From Amorphophallus konjac (taxonomy: Eukaryota; Streptophyta; Magnoliopsida; Alismatales; Araceae), in contig CM040117.1 in the NCBI GenBank assembly GCA_022559845.1, positions 77,475,731-77,539,730 on the forward strand: 64,000 bases of DNA, in the 5' to 3' direction. Shown here in pieces: positions 56,230 through 64,000 of the stretch; within the stretch, counting starts at the first letter, position 1; every line of letters starts with the position of its first letter. The notes under the pieces are model-generated. The model was not told where the DNA came from. It saw only the letters and a list, made by a program, of their open reading frames with translations, and made no database searches. Made by a program: the position numbers and the translations under genes.

Positions 56230-57000
56230 TAGTAATACTAGATGCACTGAGAACGACACGAGATACACAGGGTGACTATAGCACGAAGTAAGGAAAGAAT
56301 GACACGAGATACACTGTGACAGAACAGACACAACGAAGAGAACGACACGAAGTCACAACAACAAACCAAACACTACGAAGAGAACGACACGAAGTGAGGT
56401 TATAAAACAACACGAGGTAAAAAGAAGAACGATGCGAGAACAACATGGAGACAAAACAGAAACCAACACGAAGTGTGGTTTCAACATACGAACGACACGA
56501 GGTAAAGTCACAAAGCGACAAAGACACGAGGTGTAGGAAACATGACACGAATACATGAAACAACACGGAGACGAAACAGTAATCGACACGAGTTGAAAAC
56601 AACACGAAGACGAAAACTGAAATCGACACGGAGTGTGGTCAAAGTGAGAAAGACATGAAGTCTAAAGCGAAAAACCAACACGAAGACATAATACAAAGAA
56701 ACGACTCGAAGTTAGGACAACACTAGGAGAAGACTGCACGAAGTGAAAAACAACATGAAGACAGAAGATGCCACGGCTATCACGACACGTGATGAAGCAG
56801 TGGGACCAGAAAGAAACGACACGAGGTACAACAGTAAGTGACACGAAGTTAAAGAGAAAAACAGCACGAAGTGAAACGATACGGGGTTCACTGGGAAACG
56901 AGACACAAGAGGGAAAACGACACGAAGTCAGATCAACACGAAGACGTAAACACAACACGAAGACATAGACACTAAAACAACACGAAGACGATGGATGCTA
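56230..57000 (-). repeat. AACGACACGAAG motif array in LTR U3
   Basis: About 35-40 copies of ACACGA(A/G)G(T/A), usually as AACGACACGAAGT or CAACACGAAGAC, spaced about 15-25 bp. Repeated in the other LTR at 62985-63750. Confidence 0.92.
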
Positions 57001-57680
57001 CAATGCAATGTCTAGACATGAAGTCCAATGCTAACAGCTGTACAGACTTGAAGAATAAGCCAGTGTATAGACTTGAAGATTGAAGGCGATGTACAGACTT
57101 TGATGAACAGTCCATTGTATAGACTTTGAAATCGAAGACCAATGTGCAGACTTGGATTTGAAGACTAGTGTGCAGACTTCAAGTTTAACTGTGGATGTAC
57201 AGACTTGAAGCTCCTGAAGCAGTGTACAGACTTCAAAGATGTTGGCGTGTCAATGTACAGACTTGATGAAGACTGATACATGAACAGTAATGCATAGACT
57301 TAGGAGCATATGACACGGCTGTACATACTTCATGAACAGTGCATGATTGTACTGGATGATGTATACACTTAGCCTATGCAGACCAGTCCGATGTATAGAC
57401 TTTAAAGAAATGCATGCTACAGTGTAATGTCTAGACTTGCTATATGCACGAGACGCTGTCCACTGTCTAGACTTGCGATGCCTTCGCCAAATGCATACTA
57501 CAGTCCAATGTATGGACACGAGACGCTGTCCACTGTCTAGACTTGCGATGCCTTCGCCAAATGCATACTACAGTCCAATGTATGGACTTAGACGAATGAT
57601 GCATGAGACGCTCAATGTATCGACTTTGAGCTTGCTATGCAGTGTATAGACTTAGAGCATAAACCCCACGATGCAATGTA
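57000..57680 (-). repeat. GTACAGACTTGAAG motif array in LTR U3
   Basis: About 25 copies of ATGTA(C/T)AGACTT with variable spacers of 15-35 bp. Includes a direct duplication of about 65 bp at about 57447-57580 (CTGTCCACTGTCTAGACTTG unit). Continues in the other LTR from 63760. Confidence 0.92.
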
Positions 57681-57886
57681 TAGACTATGCACATACCAGA
57701 AGTCTAACACAAACAATATATCAGTCATACACGTGCATTCTCCAGATGATATACAAATCACAATCACGAAGCTATCATCAAAGCACAATGTCATCAAAAC
57801 ACTCATTGTGTTGCTATCATCAAAACAAAACAGCATTGCTATCATCAAATCAGCATAGCACATGCTTGTGCCTAGGGGGCACAACA

Positions 57887-57904
57887 TTCTCCCCCTTTTT
57901 GATG
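57887..57904 (-). promoter_or_regulatory. Polypurine tract of gag-only element
   Basis: The minus strand reads CATCAAAAAGGGGGAGAA then TGTTGTGCC, the SIRE-type junction. Confidence 0.88.
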
Positions 57905-59948
57905 ATGGCAACACACTGTGACAGTGAGTCACACACAAATTTTTTTCCCCCTTTGACATGATCAAAAAGAGAAAAATAGTAAAAAATATGAGTGCAAAGT
58001 GCAATATGCATGCAAATTCCTCTAGAACATTCTCCCCCTGAATGTAAGACTCCCCTGAATTATTTCTCCCCCTAAATAAAAGCTCCCCCTTTGAGAAGGG
58101 ATATGAACAGATAAACAAGGTAGAGAAGGTAGGAGGATCACTTGATAACAGCTGTATCATAGGTTCAGAAAGGAAGCATGATTATAAATAACTGTTAAAG
58201 TATAAGAATCATCAACATACAATTTTCAAAAATTCAGGTTTAACAGTGATAAATCTAGAGTAAAACACCTGACCCCTGAAAAAGAGTTTTAGATTCCATT
58301 TATTACAATGAATCTAGGGCACATGGTATTAATAGATAAGTCTGAAATAATACCCTTTTGTGTCTAAACATGGAAGTTCAAGAAAGGTAACTTGAATATG
58401 TATTGAGAAAAATAATTTTCACTCAATGACTTTTGATTTTTCGAAGGGTTACATCAGTTTGATTTCACTTTTTAATTTTCAGAACCTGAACTAAGTGAAT
58501 AGACCTGTGGCATTTATGCTGTTGACATTAGGTGTACACCTTGATCAGAGGTAAGTACCCCCAGTTACTAGGCATAAACTACTAGATCTATTTCAGATCA
58601 AGACCTACAAGGAATAGTCTTCACTGTTGACATTAAGGGTATACCTTGATTAGAGGCCAGTACCCTCAGTTACTTGGTGAGGACTCCCCCTATAGATTTG
58701 ACCCTATGAATAGAGTTAGTCTAAAGCACTTCATGACATGTGAATTTTCCTACTTCTTTGGAGGAGTTCACAGTTTCTCAGTGCAATCAGCCATTGCTCT
58801 GTCACTATGTTCAGTTCTTAACATTAATGAACTTATTTACTGCTGCCCTTAATTCTTTTAGAGTGATTGTTTGAAAAATAGTACACACTCTTATTCACCT
58901 TTTCTAGACATTTCCAGATTAACACATTTAGGCATTACAAAAAACTTTTTCTATTTTAGCTATGAGACAAAGATTAAGAGCTATAAAAGTTTTCCTTTTA
59001 TCTCAGATTCTGAAGTGCAGACACTTAACTCTCCAATTTATAAAGGTTAAACCTTTAGTTCTTTTCAATTTGTAAATGTGATTCTTATAAGTGAACAATT
59101 GTAATAATCACAACTCAATGTACTAAACCAGAAACAGAACAGTTGTTCAGAGAAGGTTAAGGAAATGATAGCACTAGGCATTGAGTTCCTGGAGCACCTG
59201 ATGTCAAAAGATATGAAAGAACTAGATGGGGACAGTGAGAAGTAGCAAGGATTCAATGAATTGACCAGAAAAACTCTCAGCTCCCCCTGACATCATGATG
59301 CAAGGATATGCTATGCACTACACTGTTCTACATGAGGACTAGACCCTTGGTACTTGGCAGAGAACCTGGTCTCAAAGACCATCTCACACATGGTAGGAAC
59401 CTCCGGGCAGATTTCCCTGCCTTTTAGTAACTTACCATTTGATATACCAGGGTTATGCAAGATAATGCAACATAAAGCAGTCCTACATGCATTGAACAAC
59501 TTCAATGATAGTCATGCAAATGATGTATGCAGACATAAGACACATGCATAGACTGTGTACACTAAATGAACCATTCACACTTAGTCCAAGTATGCATTCA
59601 AATACAAGCATGCAATGCATTGACACAAAGCATATATAGTGCATCAACTGAATATGCTTAGCGAAGCATTCAATTTCAGTTCAACATATAGCAAGAGAAG
59701 AGCATCAGATATATCCAAAGTAAAACTCAATAGCTGAGTCTGGAATGCAGACTGATCAGCTAGACATGAAGAGAACATCCACAATCAATCAAGCAAATCA
59801 CATGAAGCTCACATTTTCAGATAATGGAATTTTTTAAAATAAAGTTCAGAACTAACCTGAAGAGTTGAATCATGGGGCTTTCATTTGAGTGCCTTGGCTA
59901 AAATACCCCTTTTATTTCTCTCACCAAGGCACACCTGCAACAAGTCAA
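57905..59948 (-). other. Non-coding interior of gag-only element (2 kb)
   Basis: In place of pol there is AT-rich sequence with clusters of CTCCCCCT (57890-58100, 58680-58700, 59280) and a duplicated segment around 58520-58680 (GTTGACATTA…ACCTTGAT…AGAGG…AGTACCC…CAGTTACT, two copies about 105 bp apart). No conserved domain is seen in any frame. Confidence 0.6.
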
Positions 59949-61706
59949 TCAATATGATCTTGCAGGAACCCAAGCTGCCTTGGGTCCTGTATGAGCCCTA
60001 ACAGGTGTTCTGACTGATCTCTTAACAGAATTATCAACATAGCCCATCAACTTATAGCTGGACAAGGAATAACCAAATTGACCAGACTTACCATGATAAC
60101 TAACAGAATTTGAGTTCCTTTTATGCACCTTATTGTAAGCATTAAATTCATGTGCATGAACATCAAAATTTCTGTTGTGTGCATGGGCATTTTGTTTTTT
60201 GAACTCTGCCACCCAGCACTCAGAGGCTTTGTGGCCAGGTTTTCCACAATTAAAACAAGAGAATTTCACAAATTATTTTGCATGGAATTTGACAGCATGG
60301 GGGTTAATATGATTCTTCTGAACATGCCAACAGTCCTTGACTGTGTGGCTATGTTTTCCACATTCAAAACATGAAGAATTCATTCTGTGAAGATTCTTAT
60401 AGAATGCATGTCTTTTTACAGGGATTATAGCAGTTTCGGAGTTAATTGTTCTTCCCTTAGCATGCCAACAATTTGCAGCAATATGGCCCAATTTGTTACA
60501 ATGAAAGCAATGAAGTTTCTTTTTCAGATATGCATGATTCCTATCATGAAGCTCTTTAGCATTCAAATCATCTTGCTTCTTTAATCTACAATCATGCATA
60601 AAGTGGCCAATTCTATGACAGTAAAAGCATTGAATTCTCTTATTTTGATCATGAGAAGGTTTCTTCAATTTAGAATTCCTAGCATGAATTCTATCTGATT
60701 TCAGTTCATCCTCTCTCATGACAAAGCAAACATCCATCTCATGGCCAGATTTACCACAGTAGAAACATTTCACATTCTTCCTTTTAATCTGAGACAGATT
60801 GGCCTGAGAAATTTCAGCATACAAATTTTTATTCTGTTTTGTTTTCTTTTGTTTTTCAAATGACTCAGATAGAGAATTGTTCAATTCAGTGATTTCATTT
60901 TTGAGAGAGGAGATGAGAATCTCAGAATCTGTGATCTTTTCATTAAGTAAGACATTAATGGCTTTGTAGCTATCAATCTCTTCTATCAAAGTGCTCACTC
61001 TCTCACATTCATTTTCAACTGAATTCTTCCTTTTTTCAAGCATTAAGAGTCTCTCAGACATGGCAGAATTTAGCAACCTCAATTCTTCATTTTTATTTTC
61101 CAATAAAGAGATTTGTTCCTTACTCAGATTCAGATCAGCTAAGCACATATCATGAGATGTTTTTAGTCTTTGACAGTTTTCACAGAGAACATTAGAATTA
61201 ATCTGTTCACATCTCTTTTTCAACCTTCTATTTTCAGATTTTAATTTCTTGGATACTTTGAACAAATCTTCATACATCACTATCAATTCATCAAAGGAGT
61301 ATCCATCTGATTCAGATTCAGAATTTACCTTGGATGAGGATTCCTCATCATCCCGATTGGCCATTAAGCATATTGACTTTCTTCCTTCTCTATCAATGTC
61401 CGAGGAGTTCCCTTTGAGTTTCAATACCTCTGGACAATCATCCTTCGTATGACCAGCCTTCCTGCATTTGTAGCAAACATTAGTGTCAGCAATCTTGGCG
61501 GGATTAGAGTTATACCTTGTTTGCTGGTTGCCACCATCAAGCTTTCCTTCTCTCGTTCTCAAAAATTTCCTGAAATTACTAATCACCATTCCCATGTAGT
61601 CTTCATCAATTTCAGACCGCGAGAGGCTACTTTTCTCGCTTGATGATCCACTGTGGTTGGATCTGTTTGCTTTGTTGGAGCTAGCCTTCAGCACGATTGG
61701 CTCCAT
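59949..61706 (-). CDS. Gag-like protein with six CCHC zinc knuckles (one in-frame stop)
   Basis: ATG at 61706, frame open to TAA at 60275-60273, then open again to 59949. Order: a Ser-rich start, MGMVISNFRKFLRTREGK, knuckle 1 CYKCRKAGHTKDDC, acidic Ser-rich linker, Leu/Asn/Glu coiled coil (about 150 residues), then knuckles CFYCGKSGHEMDVC, CFYCHRIGHFMHDC, CFHCNKLGHIAANC, CFECGKHSHTVKDC and, past the TAA, CFNCGKPGHKASEC. The usual N-terminal capsid domain (UBN2 type, as in the fragment at 2736) is missing. Copia Gag normally has one or few knuckles. The protein would bind RNA. The TAA either shortens it or is a late mutation. Confidence 0.85.
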
Positions 61707-61877
61707 TGCAAACAATCTGAAAGCTCAGAACAAACTGAAGCACCTAAACCAAATAAGCAAGACAAAGCACTAAGACGGAGAATCAAAGCAACGAACACAG
61801 AAAGCGCACTCTGAAAAGCACCAAACAAACCAGCAGGATCCTCTACAGATTGTTAGATCTGATAGATCAGAGACCCG

Positions 61878-61888
61878 CTCTGATACCA
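61878..61888 (-). promoter_or_regulatory. Primer binding site of gag-only element
   Basis: The minus strand reads TGGTATCAGAG (initiator tRNA-Met type), two bases from the LTR at 61891. Confidence 0.9.
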
Positions 61889-61890
61889 AT

Positions 61891-64000
61891 TGTTGTGTTC
61901 GGTGCTAGTATTCAGAGGGGGGGTGAATGAATATGGCCTATAAAAACTTTCACCCAATATAAAATTTCGCTCAAACTAGAACTATGATGCTAACTAGACA
62001 GATTTACCAAATCTGAAAGCTAATCAACTATTATGTTCGACCAGTTAGCAAACACATGGAGCGCCCCTATGCATTCATCTAGCAGAAGCACAAATGAACA
62101 AATCAAACCACAATGAACAAGGGTTTTTAGGTGGTTCGGTCCAGCAGACCTACATCCACCCCACACTCAACCCGAGTGTGGCTTCACTAACCGCTGGGCA
62201 ACATAGCTTGCCAACAATCAGCTGGGCCTCACAGCTTGCCAACCACTGAGCATCACAGCTTGCTTCCGCTGGGCAATACAGCTTAGCCATCGCTGACTCA
62301 CAGCTTGAACCCGCTGGGGAATACAGCTTAACCCGTCCGAGACCAAGTCTCGCCAGCTGAGGATTACAGCTTTACCTGTCCAGTGGAAACCTCCACGGCC
62401 CGCTGAGCTACACAGCTTGCTGTCCAGAGGCAGCACCTCTGCAAACCGCTGACAAACAGCTTGAAGAAATGTATAAAGGAAAATGAAAATAGAACAAGAC
62501 AGCAACGGAAAGCTGAAGCAATAAAGCACAAAATATAGCTCAACAATGAGCAACTTCAGATCTGATTTTGAACCAAAGATCTGAGGAACGAACTCCTTCT
62601 CTCTCTCTCTTCTTCTTCTTCTCTTCACACTCTTCTCGAGCTCTCTGCCTCTCTTCTTCTCCTTCTGCTCTTCTTCTTTCTCTGTTCTTTTTCTATCTGG
62701 ATCGTGGCTCTCTATCTGGACTTTTCTTCTTGCCAACTCGATCTACCTTCTTCTGTGGAAGGAGGCTCATATATATAGCAGCAGCCAGCAGGAGGGCAGC
62801 ACTGGGCGTGTGTGTCCTCCGCATTTCCCGCCCAGATATTTGGCCACGTGTCAGCATTCTGTCAGTCCTTCAGCCTCGGATCACGTGCTGCCCAGTCACG
62901 TGGAAATGTTCTTCCTCGGACCTGCAAGGAGATACAACCCATTAAAACTGAGGGCCACAGGAACTAAAGCTGCATGAGGTATGTAATAGTAATACTAGAT
63001 GCACTGAGAACGACACGAGATACACAGGGTGACTACAGCACGAAGTAAGGAAAGAATGACACGAGATACACTGTGACAGAACAGACACAACGAAGAGAAC
63101 GACATGAAGTCACAACAACAAACCAAACACTACGAAGAGAACGACACAAAGTGAGGTTATAAAACAACACGAGGTAAAAAGAAGAACGACGCGAGAACAA
63201 CATGGAGACAAAACAGAAACCAACACGAAGTGTGGTTTCAACATACGAACGACACGAGGTGAAGTCACAAAGCAACAAAGACACGAGGTGTAGGAAACAC
63301 GACACGAAGACATGAAACAACACGGAGACGAAACAGTAACCGACACGAGTTGAAAACAACACAAAGATGAAAACTGAAATCGACATGGAGTGTGGTCAAA
63401 GCGAGAAAGACACAAAGTCTAAAGCGAAAAACCAACACGAAGATAGAATACAAAGAAATGACTCGAAGTTAGGACAACACTAGGAGAAGACTGCACGAAA
63501 TGAAAAATAACATGAAGACAGAAGATGTCACGACTATCACGACACGTGATGAAGCAGTGGGACCAGAAAGAAACGACACGAGGAACAATAGTAAGTGACA
63601 CGAAGTTAAAGAGAAAAATAGCACGAAGTGAAACGACACGGGGTTCACTGGGAAACGAGACACAAGAGGGAAAACGACACGAAGTCAGATCAACACGAAG
63701 ACGTAAACACAACACGAAGACATAGACACTAAAACAACACGAAGACGATGGATGCTACAGTGTAATGTCTAGACATGAAGTCCAATGCTAACGGCTGTAC
63801 AGACTTGAAGAATAAGCCAGTGTATAGACTTGAAGATTGAGGGCGATGTACAGACTTTGATGAACAGTCCATTGTATAGACTTTGAAATCGAAGACCAAT
63901 GTGCAGACTTGGATTTGAAGACTAGTGTGCAGACTTCAAGTTTAACTGTGGATGTACAGACTTGAAGCTCCTGAAGTAGTGTACAGACTTCAAAGATGTT
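61891..64000 (-). repeat. 5' LTR of gag-only element (partial, cut by window end)
   Basis: Starts TGTTGTGTTCGGTGC and matches 55132-57243 throughout with scattered substitutions. About 645 bp more are expected beyond the window. Contains the same TATA box and motif arrays. Confidence 0.93.

Larger units (their letters stand above)
55132..57886 (-). repeat. 3' LTR of gag-only copia-like element (2755 bp)
   Basis: On the minus strand it runs TGTTGTGCCCCCTAGG … GAACACAATA (the other copy ends ACAACA, so the terminal CA is mutated here). TATA on the minus strand at 56011-56020 (TATATATATG). U3 is almost entirely short-motif arrays (56230-57680). Small Cys/Val/Phe-rich frames on the minus strand come from those arrays. 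Confidence 0.92.
55132..64000 (-). mobile_element. Non-autonomous copia-like element encoding only a multi-zinc-knuckle Gag (extends past the window)
   Basis: LTRs lie at 55132-57886 and from 61891 onward (same sequence to the window end). PBS at 61878-61888. Polypurine tract at 57887-57904 reads AAAAAGGGGGAGAA on the minus strand. The 4.0 kb interior has one gag-like gene and no protease, RT, RNase H or integrase, so it resembles gag-only (TR-GAG type) elements that rely on a partner. It is inserted in the 5' LTR of the Tat element and is therefore younger. Confidence 0.9.

Noticed and set aside
55868..56968. Several Cys/Val/Phe-rich frames on the minus strand (repeated in the other LTR at 62218-63715)
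   Set aside because: They are produced by the CGACACGAAG motif array in the LTR U3 and change with array length.

Overview
This is plant (angiosperm) nuclear DNA. Every coding region I can identify belongs to a transposable element or sits inside one; I see no ordinary single-copy host gene, rRNA or tRNA. Short GT-AG introns, plant-type LTR retrotransposons (Ty3/gypsy Tat-like and chromovirus, Ty1/copia SIRE-like), hAT transposons and a plant mobile domain (PMD) gene all point to a land plant. The species cannot be fixed from the sequence.

Layout. 1-2476 (-): 5' end of a Ty3/gypsy element (gag start, tRNA-Met type PBS, 2.2 kb LTR), apparently inserted in the gag of a copia element whose own LTR runs from 2802 to about 5063 and carries a GGTCGGTGCA motif array. 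5064-14159 (+): a decayed, 5'-truncated chromovirus (gag, zinc knuckle, protease, RT, RNase H, integrase, chromodomain-type tail, 2.7 kb 3' LTR). It is interrupted by three small DNA transposons: a 1291 bp hAT-like, a 166 bp Tourist-like and a 596 bp hAT-like element, each with a recognisable target-site duplication. 14160-26464 (-): 3' LTR and downstream ORF region of a SIRE-type copia element. This is interrupted by a complete non-autonomous LTR element at 16615-20776 (2 kb LTRs, only 107 bp between them, TSD GAAGA) and by a probable solo chromovirus-type LTR at about 22662-25640. 26465-31370 (-): an hAT transposon with a decayed transposase gene, tandem repeats and TTTCGG-rich subterminal DNA.

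31371-55131 is the centrepiece: a very large Tat-type Ty3/gypsy element on the minus strand. Its 2156 bp 3' LTR is at 31371-33526. The PBS and the first 158 bp of its 5' LTR are at 54951-55131, where a younger copia element interrupts it. Without that insertion it would be about 25.8 kb. Gag-pol runs 54349 to 46289. Between pol and the 3' LTR lie four genes in ANTISENSE orientation: a DUF7745-like gene (2 exons), an intact 7-exon PMD gene, a shortened PMD-family gene without the PMD core, and a broken PMD gene. About 17 copies of an imperfect palindrome (half-site GGAGGCGTCCAGG) lie in the LTR U3, upstream of the intact PMD gene and in first introns. The TATA region of the intact PMD gene resembles the LTR promoter in inverted orientation, so the antisense gene may use a captured LTR promoter module.

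55132 to the window end (-): a non-autonomous copia-like element with 2755 bp LTRs and a 4.0 kb interior. Its only coding capacity is a gag-like protein with six CCHC zinc knuckles and no recognisable capsid domain. The nesting order (oldest to youngest) reads SIRE copia, then hAT, then Tat, then the gag-only copia element.
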